From positions 1 to 30,281 of the forward strand of contig CAAFQK010000073.1 of assembly GCA_900765115.1 (NCBI GenBank): a stretch of 30,281 nt of DNA, written 5' to 3'. Source of the stretch: an uncultured Collinsella sp. Lineage in GTDB: Bacteria > Actinomycetota > Coriobacteriia > Coriobacteriales > Coriobacteriaceae. Under the pieces are notes generated by a model. The model saw only the letters and a program-made list of their open reading frames with translations. It was not told where the DNA came from and did not search any database. Shown one piece after another: positions 1 to 9,157 of the stretch (position 1 is its first letter; each line of letters begins with the position of its first letter). The position numbers and the translations under genes were made by a program.

Positions 1-113
1 CCACGGGTCAAGATGCACTAGGCCTGGACGAAGTCCGGGCCCGCGCCTTTAGACGCGAGCCCGGAGCCCGTGGGTTATACCCTAAGAGCAAACCACCCTT
101 TTTAAGGGTGGTT
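1..113 (+). ncRNA. Structured GC-rich segment, possible 3' part of an unidentified RNA
   Basis: The segment folds convincingly on paper. A closing stem pairs 1-7 (CCACGGG) with 67-73 (CCCGTGG). Inside it lie a 9-bp hairpin, 21-29 with 33-41 and a GAA loop, and a short hairpin, 42-45 with 54-57, giving a three-way junction. A perfect 10-bp hairpin follows (91-100 with 104-113, loop TTT). No coding frame with a ribosome site is visible. The window starts inside or at the edge of this structure, so the 5' part may be missing. I could not match it to tmRNA, RNase P RNA, 6S RNA or SRP RNA. The strand is inferred from the terminator that follows. Confidence 0.4.
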
Positions 114-117
114 CTGA

Positions 118-148
118 TTGTGGGGTCCCGGTCTCCACAATTTTCGTC
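118..148 (+). terminator. Rho-independent terminator
   Basis: An 8-bp stem (118-125 with 133-140, including one G-T pair) encloses a 7-nt loop and is followed by TTTTCGTC. It would end the transcript covering positions 1-113. The T-tract is short, so this is a moderate call. Confidence 0.5.
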
Positions 149-370
149 AAGCTATTGGTTAGATTTTGGTCAGTTGGCGTAAGGGTGGAAGGCCAAAAGA
201 TTGTTGGCGAAAAAAGCTCAGAGAAAGTGCTGGTAGGGGAGTTGTTGAGCTTTTCGACAGCTTTTGAGCAGAAGAAACTTTGTGGCTATTGCCGGCGATT
301 GCGTTGTCGCGGTCATGGCGGTGCGGGATGCTGGTCGTAAGCGTCGAATGCTCCGATTTTGGAGGCCAGC
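149..370. other. Spacer without a recognisable gene
   Basis: Short open frames exist on both strands (for example 155-340 plus), but none has a ribosome site or a recognisable product. The promoter of the gene at 371 should lie here, but no clear -35/-10 pair stands out. A GGAG ribosome site for that gene is at 361-364. Confidence 0.4.
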
Positions 371-805
371 ATGGATCTGTTTCTTGAGACTCCGCAGCAA
401 CAAGCCGAGCGCATGTTGCGCCAACAGCAACGGCTTATAGAGATGCAAATGCAAGGGGCGGCAGCCCAGCCCTTTGCGCAAAATGTCGTGCCCGCTGCTG
501 TACCTGCAGCTGTGCCCGGGTGTAAATCGGCGCCAGAGGCCTATTCCGTACAGCAAGATTCATATGCGCAGGAGCTCGCGTTCGACAAGCGTCGTGCGCG
601 TCGTCGCCGTGTGGGCCAGCGCTTGCGCATATTGGCGATGATCGTGCTCATCCCGTTAGGGCTTGCGGCCATCTTTCTGGCGTCGTATGCCCTCACGTGC
701 ATCCTCAACGGCGCATCGCCCAACGAGGTGCTCCAACATCTGTCAGCCCTCGGCCAGCGCCTAGGCGATGTCGTAACAACCGTCCGCGCCGGCTGGGAGA
801 GCTAG
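371..805 (+). CDS. Small single-pass membrane protein, unknown function
   Basis: This 144-residue protein is not one I recognise. Residues 1-30 are rich in Gln, Glu and Met (QQQAERMLRQQQ) and look like a short coiled coil or amphipathic helix. Residues 35-60 are Pro/Ala rich. Residues 73-82 form a strongly basic patch (KRRARRRR), directly followed by one hydrophobic helix at about 86-112. The tail of about 30 residues contains an amphipathic stretch (EVLQHLSALGQRLGDVV). The basic patch before the helix predicts a cytoplasmic N-terminus. I chose ATG 371 because GGAG at 361-364 is correctly spaced; an in-frame TTG at 359 has no such site. The gene stands alone between an RNA-like segment and an AT-rich promoter region. 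Confidence 0.6.
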   Translation: MDLFLETPQQQAERMLRQQQRLIEMQMQGAAAQPFAQNVVPAAVPAAVPGCKSAPEAYSVQQDSYAQELAFDKRRARRRRVGQRLRILAMIVLIPLGLAAIFLASYALTCILNGASPNEVLQHLSALGQRLGDVVTTVRAGWES

Positions 806-893
806 CGTTTGTCACATTAGGACTTCTAGGGTGTACGAATTATCGCCACGAGCAGAATTCTTGCATCCTGTGGGTCCTGTCGTGCGACTGAAT

Positions 894-922
894 AGTATTA
901 TTGAAGATAAATAATAATAGGA
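894..922 (+). promoter_or_regulatory. AT-rich inverted repeat upstream of the NTase/HTH cassette
   Basis: TATTATT (896-902) and AATAATA (910-916) form a 7-bp inverted repeat in a strikingly AT-rich patch just before the ribosome site (TAGGA, 918-922) of the gene at 929. Its position suits an operator for the HTH protein encoded by the second gene of the cassette. This role is inference from position only. Confidence 0.35.
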
Positions 923-928
923 TTTGCT

Positions 929-1459
929 ATGTATAAGCAGGATTTAGAGCAGACTCTTTTGGGCATTGACGAAGAGGCGGAGCTGGAAATAGGTCCAAGA
1001 GACGACAGGCCGAGCGTTGTATTGGTGGGAGGAAGCGCCTTCATGCTAAACGATGTGACGAATCGGTCGGTTACACATGACATTGATGTGTTTGAGGCAG
1101 ACAGGTGCCTCCGCGAGATCATAGCTCGATACCCCGAGGTGAATGGTATGGCGGTGGCATATTGTAATCAGATGCCATTCAATTACGAAGATCGTTTGAT
1201 TCCCGTAGATATTGGGGCGCGTTTTATCAGGTACTTTACGCCATCCTTGGAGGACCTGGCGGTAATGAAGCTCTATGCCTACCGTCCGAACGACATCGTC
1301 GACCTCCATAGCCGAGCGTTTATCGACCGACTTGATTGGGATCTGCTCGAACGGCTTATATTCGACGAGGGAGAAGCGCTGGCGTCGTCGCCTTCGGAGC
1401 GAAGCTATCAAGAGATGGTCTGTGCATACAGACAATACAAAAAGGAGGTGCTCGGTTGA
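929..1459 (+). CDS. Nucleotidyltransferase-fold protein, possible toxin of a two-gene module
   Basis: This 176-residue protein has the marks of a minimal nucleotidyltransferase: GGS at residues 34-36, then T-x-DID at 49-53 as the likely metal-binding acidic pair, and a third acidic residue near D94 (PVDIG). The stretch SLEDLAVMKLYAYRPNDIVD (about 106-125) is typical of DUF6036/AbiEii-like proteins. The gene overlaps the next by four bases, and the partner has a helix-turn-helix, as in type IV AbiE-like toxin-antitoxin pairs, although here the putative toxin comes first. The start at ATG 929 has TAGGA six bases upstream. Codon use and base composition are less GC-rich than in the flanking housekeeping genes, which suggests acquisition. 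The substrate is unknown; the family includes enzymes that modify tRNA or protein targets. Confidence 0.65.
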   Translation: MYKQDLEQTLLGIDEEAELEIGPRDDRPSVVLVGGSAFMLNDVTNRSVTHDIDVFEADRCLREIIARYPEVNGMAVAYCNQMPFNYEDRLIPVDIGARFIRYFTPSLEDLAVMKLYAYRPNDIVDLHSRAFIDRLDWDLLERLIFDEGEALASSPSERSYQEMVCAYRQYKKEVLG

Positions 1460-2019
1460 ATCTGACCTTTGAGGGATTTTTGAAAGGCTATTGCCGAGAG
1501 CTGTCCGGGCAGCAGTCGCTGAGTTTTAGAAAACTGGTTGAGCAGGCGACGACGGTTGCGCCGCGCGTGGCGGAGCCTCTGTTTTTGCTCGCTTTGGCGC
1601 AAGGAAAAGCCGAATACGTTCTGGGTTTATCCGAGGGTTCGTGGATGGAAGAGGATTACCGAGGCGTTTTGTCCTTGTACGATCAAGCGGGTGGCATGGC
1701 GTCTCTATGCGCCAAAAGTGAGCTCCCTAACCGTTATGCCAACGTTTGGCGTGCGTATAGAGCGGTGAAGGAAAAGCCAGTGGCGGACAGAAGGATCAAC
1801 GCCCTGATGCGAAAAAGAACATTGGGGGCGCTAGGGGAATCGGGCGTAACGCGCTACGGTCTCTGCCGCGATTTGAATCTGAATAAGGGAAACGTGTACG
1901 CATACTTAGCCGGCGATGACTCAAAGGTGAGCAGGGAGACGGCGCGTCGCATTATGGAATATGCGGAAGAGAGAAGCTCCCAAGAAGGGGCCGGGCGCCC
2001 GATGCGTGTGGCGGGGTAA
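1456..2019 (+). CDS. Helix-turn-helix partner protein, possible antitoxin/regulator
   Basis: This 187-residue protein starts at TTG 1456, which overlaps the TGA of the preceding gene. AAAGGAGG at 1441-1448 lies at ideal spacing, and no ATG fits as well. Residues 1-110 are predicted helical with no motif I can name. Residues 131-172 form a Cro/C1-type helix-turn-helix: GVTRYGLCRDLNLNKGNVYAYL is followed by a second stretch with SKVSRETARRIMEYA. The four-base overlap implies translational coupling with the nucleotidyltransferase-like protein, so the pair probably acts as one unit. I infer that this protein binds the promoter and/or neutralises its partner. It could also be a plain regulator. 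The HTH call is firm; the antitoxin role is not. Confidence 0.6.
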   Translation: MNLTFEGFLKGYCRELSGQQSLSFRKLVEQATTVAPRVAEPLFLLALAQGKAEYVLGLSEGSWMEEDYRGVLSLYDQAGGMASLCAKSELPNRYANVWRAYRAVKEKPVADRRINALMRKRTLGALGESGVTRYGLCRDLNLNKGNVYAYLAGDDSKVSRETARRIMEYAEERSSQEGAGRPMRVAG

Positions 2020-2070
2020 GATTGATCGCGGTTTTGATTGATAATCGATTGGGTTTGTTGGGCGGAGTCT

Positions 2071-3426
2071 ATGTCTGCTATTGATATCGTGCTTGCTGTG
2101 ACCGCCTTGGTGGCGGCGGGGGTTGCTGTGGCTTGTGCCCTGCAGCTCAAGGGCCTTCGCGCCGAGCTGCGGGAGCGCGGCGATAGCGGGGCAGAGATGC
2201 TGGCTGCGCTCGAGCAGGCCAACAGCACGCTCGATGCCCTCAACGTCGCGCTGGCAGAAACCCGCCGCACGGCAAACGCCATCGCGCAGCAGCAGACGAC
2301 CGACGCCGCCGTGGAGCAGCAACGCTACCTGACCATTGCGCGCGAGTTCTCGCAGGCCGGCGACCGCATGGATGACCTGCGCCGCGAGACGGCCCAACAG
2401 CTCGGCGCCAACCGCGAGGGCATCGAGCACCGCCTGGACAAGGTGCGTGAGACGGTCGATGCCCAGCTGGGCGCCATCCGCAAGGACAACAACGTGCAGC
2501 TCGATCAGATGCGCGCGACGGTGGACGAGAAACTCTCCCGTACGCTCAACGATCGCCTGTCTGCATCGTTTAAGCAGGTGAGCGACCAGCTCGAGGCCGT
2601 GTACAAGGGCCTGGGCGATATGCAATCTATCGCCACCGGCGTGGGCGACCTTAAGCGCGTGCTGGGCAATGTGAAGGCGCGTGGCATTTTGGGCGAGGTG
2701 CAGCTGGGCGCAATCCTGGCGGACATCCTTACGCCCGACCAGTATCTGGAAAACGTTGCCACCAAGCCCGGCACCTCGGAGCGCGTTGAGTTTGCTGTCA
2801 AGCTGCCGGTGGACGAGGGTGATCCCGTGCTGCTGCCGATCGACTCCAAATTCCCGGGCGATGCGTACGAGCATCTGCTCGACGCCCAGGAGTCGGGTGA
2901 CGCTGAGGCCGTCGCCGCAGCGCGCAAGACGCTCGACGCGATGGTGAAGCGCGAGGCAAAGGACATCTGCGAAAAGTATCTGAGCGTGCCCGCGACTACC
3001 AACTTTGGCATTATGTTCGTTCCGTTTGAGGGGCTGTACGCCGAGGTCGTCAGCCGCCCCGGGCTTATCGAGACCCTGGGCCGCGACTATCACGTCAACG
3101 TTGCCGGCCCCAGCACCATGGCGGCCATCCTCAACAGCCTGCAGATGAGCTACCAGACGTTTAGGCTGCAAAAACGCACCGATGACGTGCTGCGCGTACT
3201 TTCCGCCGTCAAGGCTGAGCTGCCGCGCTATCAGGCGGCGCTACGCCGCGCCCAACAGCAGATCGAGACTGCGGGCAAGACGGTCGAGGGCATTATCACC
3301 ACGCGCACCAACGTTATGGAGCGCAAGCTCAAGGACATCGATGCGCTGGAGGATGCCGAGGAGGCCGACGCGATTCTGGGCTTGGAGTCCGCAGGCTTAC
3401 TCGCGGGCCAGGAAGACGAGGGCTAG
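2071..3426 (+). CDS. rmuC: DNA recombination protein RmuC
   Basis: This 451-residue protein matches the RmuC architecture. An N-terminal membrane helix (about residues 4-26) is followed by a long coiled coil (about 27-190) and a PD-(D/E)XK-like nuclease-type domain. In that domain GNVKARGILGEVQLG (about 195-212) and PIDSKFPGDAY (about 255-265) are the family hallmarks, the second holding the D-x-K catalytic-type residues. RmuC limits inversions at short inverted repeats in E. coli and is thought to act as a membrane-tethered nuclease. That is of local interest because this window is rich in inverted repeats. I chose ATG 2071 because GGAG at 2064-2067 precedes it; an upstream frame extension (from 2038) lacks a ribosome site. 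It follows the HTH gene by about 50 bases. Confidence 0.9.
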   Translation: MSAIDIVLAVTALVAAGVAVACALQLKGLRAELRERGDSGAEMLAALEQANSTLDALNVALAETRRTANAIAQQQTTDAAVEQQRYLTIAREFSQAGDRMDDLRRETAQQLGANREGIEHRLDKVRETVDAQLGAIRKDNNVQLDQMRATVDEKLSRTLNDRLSASFKQVSDQLEAVYKGLGDMQSIATGVGDLKRVLGNVKARGILGEVQLGAILADILTPDQYLENVATKPGTSERVEFAVKLPVDEGDPVLLPIDSKFPGDAYEHLLDAQESGDAEAVAAARKTLDAMVKREAKDICEKYLSVPATTNFGIMFVPFEGLYAEVVSRPGLIETLGRDYHVNVAGPSTMAAILNSLQMSYQTFRLQKRTDDVLRVLSAVKAELPRYQAALRRAQQQIETAGKTVEGIITTRTNVMERKLKDIDALEDAEEADAILGLESAGLLAGQEDEG

Positions 3427-3551
3427 CCGCAACGGACGGCGGGGCGTCGGCGCAAGCGCGAGGCGCGGGCGCTTTTCGCATCGTGCTTGCCTGAAGTGCG
3501 CTTTAGTGTGCAACAATGGCGTTTCGCCCTATCAGACGTGAAAGGAAGCCC

Positions 3552-5354
<1,803 letters not shown>

Positions 5355-5417
5355 GGTCCCCGTACGTGGGACAATCGTTTCCGTGAAGTTATGTTTTTGC
5401 CGAGCCGAGGAGTCGAT

Positions 5418-6083
5418 ATGCCACGCGAGACCAATGCCGCCAAACGCGAGCGCGCCATCGAGGTGTGCGAGCGCCTTAACCGTCGCTATGGCCCGGTCGA
5501 GTGCTTCTTGGACCACGAGAATCCCTTTAGGCTGCTCATCGCGGTGCTGCTCTCGGCGCAAACGACCGACGCGCAAGTCAACAAGGTGACGCCGCGGCTG
5601 TTTGCCCAGTGGCCCACGCCCGAGGCCATGGCCGGGGCGAGTGTTGCCGACGTGGCGGACACGATCAAGTCGCTTGGCTTCTACAAGAGCAAGGCCAAAC
5701 ACGCCGTGGAAGCGGCGCAGATGATCGTTGCCGATTACGGCGGTGTAGTGCCGGCGGATATGAAGGAGCTCGTCAAACTGCCGGGTGTGGGGCGCAAGAC
5801 GGCGAACATCGTGCTCAACGTGGGGTATGGCATCGTGGAAGGCATCGCGGTGGATACGCACGTCAACCGTATCGCGCATCGCCTGATGCTGAGTCCCAAG
5901 ACGCACGCCAAAGAGCCGCTCAAGACCGAGCAGGATCTGCTCAAGATCTTGCCGCACGAGTATTGGGAGTCGGTCAATCACCAGTGGATCACCTTTGGCC
6001 GCGAAATCTGCGACGCCCGCAAACCCAAGTGCGACGAGTGCCCACTGGCAGACCTTTGCCCCAGCGTACGGGTGACGGGGTAG
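5418..6083 (+). CDS. nth: Endonuclease III (Nth), base-excision DNA glycosylase/AP lyase
   Basis: This 221-residue protein is a full-length endonuclease III that removes oxidised pyrimidines and cuts at the resulting abasic site. The helix-hairpin-helix LPGVGRKTAN (121-130) holds the catalytic Lys127, and the catalytic Asp146 lies in VDTH. The C-terminal iron-sulfur cluster ligands are Cys198, Cys205, Cys208 and Cys214, with the classic C-x6-C-x2-C-x5-C spacing. ATG 5418 is preceded by GAGGAG at 5407-5412; an in-frame ATG at 5391 has no ribosome site. It lies 63 bases behind the ABC exporter gene with no clear terminator between, so it may be co-transcribed. Confidence 0.96.
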   Translation: MPRETNAAKRERAIEVCERLNRRYGPVECFLDHENPFRLLIAVLLSAQTTDAQVNKVTPRLFAQWPTPEAMAGASVADVADTIKSLGFYKSKAKHAVEAAQMIVADYGGVVPADMKELVKLPGVGRKTANIVLNVGYGIVEGIAVDTHVNRIAHRLMLSPKTHAKEPLKTEQDLLKILPHEYWESVNHQWITFGREICDARKPKCDECPLADLCPSVRVTG

Positions 6084-6124
6084 GGTCCGGCACGCTTTGC
6101 CGGCGTCCGAAGGCTGTGGTCAAT

Positions 6125-6157
6125 GTTGTGCAACACATTTGAGCCGCGAGGGCTCAA
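6125..6157 (+). promoter_or_regulatory. Two adjacent palindromes upstream of the zinc-ribbon gene
   Basis: GTTGTGCAAC (6125-6134) is a perfect palindrome. It is followed at once by TTGAGCC (6139-6145) and GGCTCAA (6151-6157), a perfect 7-bp inverted repeat with a 5-base spacer. TATGAT (6158-6163) could be a -10 element. The arrangement suits regulator binding sites, but no regulator is identified. Confidence 0.4.
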
Positions 6158-6201
6158 TATGATGGCGGCAGATACCGTTTGTTGTGAGGGGATGCCCGAA
6201 T

Positions 6202-7260
6202 ATGTTTTGCACCAAGTGTGGCTCCGAGATGCCCGACGGAACCGATTTTTGCACGAACTGCGGGGCGCGCATGGGCACGGCCTCTCCGGCTGCTGCGCCC
6301 GCCGAGCCCGCGTCGATGCCGGCGGCAGGGATGCCTCCCGTGCAGGGTGCCGTACAAAAGAAAGCGCATAAGCGCGCGGTGATTGCCGGCATGTGCGTGG
6401 CGGGCGTGCTCGTTGCCGGCGGTTCCGCTTTGGCGCTGACCGGCGTACTGGGTCCGCTTGGGCAGGGCAACTCATCGCAGATTACGGTACTGGGGTCCGA
6501 CGAGGGTTCGGCCGAGCATAAGGACAAGGGAAGCGCCAAGGAGAAGCCTGCCGAAGAGCAAGAGGAGCCGGAAGAGCCTGAGCAGACCGGCAGCAGCGTA
6601 AAAGTCGACCTCAATGACCAGGCAACCTATGCCGCCGCGAATCTGTTCCTGTCGAACTTTACGGAGGAGCACTTCGATCGGGACTGGTATCAGACGGGCG
6701 GCTTCGATTCGACTGACGGCCTTTCTGATGACGAGAAATACAAGCTGGTTAAGTTTATCTGGTGCCATTTTATTGACAACGCGCCGTATCGAATCGAGAA
6801 AGGCGACTATGACAACGGTAATAGCCAGCGTGTGGCGACTGATGTGATCAATAGGGAACTCAACCGCTTGACGGGTCTGACGCTTTCCGATGCCGATATG
6901 ACTTATGACAGAACGCCGGAGGGGCAGGCGATTCCTGATTCGGCCGAAGCGCATGGTGGGTACTTGTATCTGAAACAGGAATATGGCCAGGGAAATTACA
7001 ACCCACCGTGTGCCATCGTTACGGGCGCGACTGACCTTGGCGACAACATCTACGAGCTCACCTATGAGGTCTACAGTGCTGGCGGCATGTTACTTCCTTC
7101 CGACATCCCCGAGGGCACCTACGGCCTGCCAAAGAACCAGTTCATCGCCGCAATTCAAGCGGACGCATCCATGGGCCGTACCGAGACTTGCACGGTTCGC
7201 GTCGCGCAGGGTGACGGCGCTCCGACCTTCACACTGCTTAAAATGGGCGTCTACGATTAG
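6202..7260 (+). CDS. Zinc-ribbon membrane-anchored protein, unknown function
   Basis: The 352-residue protein opens with a double-CxxC zinc ribbon (Cys3, Cys6, Cys17, Cys20). A Pro/Ala linker follows, then one membrane helix (about residues 59-84), an acidic/Lys low-complexity linker (about 98-130) and an extracytoplasmic domain of about 220 residues with no family I can name. This zinc_ribbon_2-plus-helix layout is common in Coriobacteriia and Clostridia as a surface or envelope protein. ATG 6202 is favoured because MFCTKCG is the usual beginning of this ribbon and a GAGGGG site lies upstream at 6185-6190. An in-frame GTG at 6184 is less likely. A strong terminator follows at 7287-7317, so it is probably monocistronic. 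Confidence 0.75.
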   Translation: MFCTKCGSEMPDGTDFCTNCGARMGTASPAAAPAEPASMPAAGMPPVQGAVQKKAHKRAVIAGMCVAGVLVAGGSALALTGVLGPLGQGNSSQITVLGSDEGSAEHKDKGSAKEKPAEEQEEPEEPEQTGSSVKVDLNDQATYAAANLFLSNFTEEHFDRDWYQTGGFDSTDGLSDDEKYKLVKFIWCHFIDNAPYRIEKGDYDNGNSQRVATDVINRELNRLTGLTLSDADMTYDRTPEGQAIPDSAEAHGGYLYLKQEYGQGNYNPPCAIVTGATDLGDNIYELTYEVYSAGGMLLPSDIPEGTYGLPKNQFIAAIQADASMGRTETCTVRVAQGDGAPTFTLLKMGVYD

Positions 7261-7286
7261 ACTCGGCGTATAGCTCACTCTGATAG

Positions 7287-7317
7287 CGCCAGACGGCTTG
7301 CCCGTCTGGCGTTTTTT
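7287..7317 (+). terminator. Rho-independent terminator after the zinc-ribbon gene
   Basis: A perfect 10-bp stem CGCCAGACGG / CCGTCTGGCG (7287-7296 with 7302-7311) encloses a 5-base loop and is followed by six T's. Confidence 0.9.
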
Positions 7318-7347
7318 GCGGGGCTGTGCATGCGCTTGAGCAGGAGT
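7305..7347 (+). repeat. Copy 1 of an imperfect direct repeat flanking the ATP-grasp gene
   Basis: The 43 bases beginning TCTGGCGTTTTTT match 9016-9060 with a 2-base gap and about five mismatches. Shared runs include GCGGGGCTG and CGCTTGAG, ending GGAGT. The copy begins inside the right arm of the preceding terminator. The two copies bracket a single gene at 7469-8935. Confidence 0.6.
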
Positions 7348-7468
7348 ATATGTCGCCGCCTGCCGCCCCATGCAAAAATGTGTTGCTAATTTAGAAGCTT
7401 ATTCAAGCGCGCCGAAGTCGCGGCGTGCTGGCGTAGCATGAGCAAAAAATCAAGCAATGGAGGGTAAC

Positions 7469-8935
7469 GTGGCAATATCGAAGACGCGAGAGCTCGAAGA
7501 TTATTTTGAACGCATCGTGCGCACGCGCGAAGGCGACCTGCCTGGTCGTCGCAAAGGCGACGAATACTTGTCTCAAACCCATGCGCTCTACCATGGTGAT
7601 CCTGCGCCCTGGGCTCTGACGCCAAAGATATTCGACAAGGATATGACGGCGCTTCTTAAGGAGGCCGCCGAGCGCATGTACGGCATTATGGACAAGGTGA
7701 CGCGGTCGTTTTGTTCCGATGCCTCCGTGCGTGCGTGGTTTCGCATGGATCCGGCTTTTGCTGACCTGTGCGCTATGGATGCCGGCTATGATTGCCAAAT
7801 TCCCCTTGCGCGTGTTGATATCTTTCTTGACGAAGATGCCGGTTCGTATACGTTTTGTGAGCTCAATACCGACGGCAGTGCCGGAATGGTAGTGACCGAT
7901 GCGGTCTGTCAGGCAGTGCGAATGACGCCTTCCTTTGAGGAGTTTGCATCCGACCACCCCGGCTTTCGGCAGTACGATTTGTGCGGTAGCTGGATAGACG
8001 CATTGTTTGAGACCTATGCAGAGTGGAAGCTGGCCCATCCTCGCCGCACCGAGGATGGTGCACGATCGGACGACGGGGCCCGCGTTGACGAGGGGCTCTA
8101 TGCGCCACAATCAAAGATATATCCCGCTTCGGTGGCAATCGTCGACTATTCGGAAAGCATTGACTTGGAAGATGCGGCTCATTTTGTCGACCTTATGAGG
8201 CGGCGGGGTGTAGTCGCACGCTTTGCGGATGTGCGCGACCTGCGGATTGCCGAAGACGAGAGCGGTGCTAGGCGCCTGTGCGATGCCGTCGGTCCTATTG
8301 ATTGCGTTTGGCGGCGTGCGGTGACCGGCGAGCTGTGGGATAAGCCGTGCGACGGACGTTCTGCCTTAATCGAGGCTGCCCAGGAAGGGCTTTCGTGCAT
8401 CGTCGGTGGATTTAGAACATGGCCGTGCGCGACTAAGACTGTTTTTGCGTATCTGTGGTCTGAGGCGGGTCAGTCCTTGTTAAGCCCGGAGGAGCAGGCG
8501 TTTGTCCGGGAGCATGTGCCCTATACCGAGATCCTGGACGAAAGCACCCAGTTGTCGCGATTTGCCGAAAAGGATCGATGGGTTGTCAAGCCGTGCGGCG
8601 GCTACAACGCGGTTGGCGTTGTCGCCGGTTTGGATGCCACAGAACAGGAATGGTCCCAAGTGCTTGCTCGCGCTGCGGCCGCTGGGGCGATTGTGCAGGA
8701 GTATGCTCAGCAGTATCAGACTCCCTGCTTGCGTGGAACGCTTGTCGATGGGCCGCATCGAGGAGAGGCGCCCAAAGGACTTGTGGATGATCTTGGTTTT
8801 GCGCCCGCTTCTAATATGGAAGGCCTGTACCTGTATCGCGGCCGTTTTGCGGGCGTGTACACACGCGTCGGTTTTGCCAACACCATAGGTGAGTGGACGA
8901 GCCGCTTGAACGTCGCAAGCTTTTTTGAGGAATAG
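7469..8935 (+). CDS. Glutathionylspermidine-synthase-like ATP-grasp protein
   Basis: This 488-residue protein resembles the C-terminal synthetase-type domain of glutathionylspermidine synthase (PF03738 family), an ATP-grasp fold that ligates an acid to an amine. FCELNTDGSAGM (about residues 130-141) is the conserved phosphate/metal-binding stretch. Near the C-terminus DRWVVKPCGGYNAVGV (about 369-384), IVQEYA and LYLYRGRFAGVYTRVG (about 452-467) are typical of the nucleotide-binding end. No amidase domain is attached and no glutathione genes are nearby, so the true substrates are unknown. GTG 7469 is preferred because GGAGGG lies at 7459-7464; an in-frame ATG at 7457 has no ribosome site. The gene stands alone between repeats at 7305 and 9016. 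Confidence 0.75.
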   Translation: MAISKTRELEDYFERIVRTREGDLPGRRKGDEYLSQTHALYHGDPAPWALTPKIFDKDMTALLKEAAERMYGIMDKVTRSFCSDASVRAWFRMDPAFADLCAMDAGYDCQIPLARVDIFLDEDAGSYTFCELNTDGSAGMVVTDAVCQAVRMTPSFEEFASDHPGFRQYDLCGSWIDALFETYAEWKLAHPRRTEDGARSDDGARVDEGLYAPQSKIYPASVAIVDYSESIDLEDAAHFVDLMRRRGVVARFADVRDLRIAEDESGARRLCDAVGPIDCVWRRAVTGELWDKPCDGRSALIEAAQEGLSCIVGGFRTWPCATKTVFAYLWSEAGQSLLSPEEQAFVREHVPYTEILDESTQLSRFAEKDRWVVKPCGGYNAVGVVAGLDATEQEWSQVLARAAAAGAIVQEYAQQYQTPCLRGTLVDGPHRGEAPKGLVDDLGFAPASNMEGLYLYRGRFAGVYTRVGFANTIGEWTSRLNVASFFEE

Positions 8936-9015
8936 CCGTTTCTTGGGGAGCCTTCCGTGGTTGCGGCGTTCGACGTGACGGGGAGATTTTGGCGAAGCCG
9001 GTGAGTCCAGTTCTA

Positions 9016-9060
9016 TCTGGCGTTTTTGTTGCGGGGCTGGGCGTACGCTTGAGTCGGAGT
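9016..9060 (+). repeat. Copy 2 of the direct repeat flanking the ATP-grasp gene
   Basis: This copy pairs with 7305-7347. It lies downstream of the ATP-grasp gene and about 100 bases before mfd. A small hairpin (CCAG 9007-9010 with CTGG 9017-9020) followed by TTTTT may be a weak terminator for the ATP-grasp gene. Confidence 0.6.
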
Positions 9061-9104
9061 CCTCTCCATGCGCTACCATGACAGGCAACGAATTTGACGA
9101 ACGA

Positions 9105-9132
9105 CCCGCCGAGCTTGCCTCGGCGGGCTTTT
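9105..9132 (+). terminator. Terminator-like hairpin just before the mfd ribosome site
   Basis: A perfect 9-bp GC stem CCCGCCGAG / CTCGGCGGG (9105-9113 with 9119-9127) is followed by CTTTT. It ends only about 15 bases before the mfd ribosome site. It could terminate readthrough from upstream or attenuate mfd, depending on where the mfd promoter lies. TACCAT at 9074-9079 is a possible -10 upstream of it. Confidence 0.65.
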
Positions 9133-9157
9133 GGCGTTGCAATGCCGGAGGAACAGC

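Noticed and set aside
91..148. T-box riboswitch
   Set aside because: AAGGGTGG resembles the T-box sequence, but the following ACCGCG is missing, no Stem I with a specifier loop is evident, and the next gene is not an aminoacyl-tRNA synthetase or amino acid gene.
1..148. 3' end of tmRNA
   Set aside because: The segment ends near TCTCCACAA, but the T-loop GGTTCRANTCC and the CCA end are absent.
155..340. Small open frame of 61 codons
   Set aside because: No ribosome site, and the translation has no hallmark of a real protein.
7402..7439. Promoter for the ATP-grasp gene (TTCAAG and TAGCAT)
   Set aside because: The spacing of 26 bases is too long for a standard promoter.
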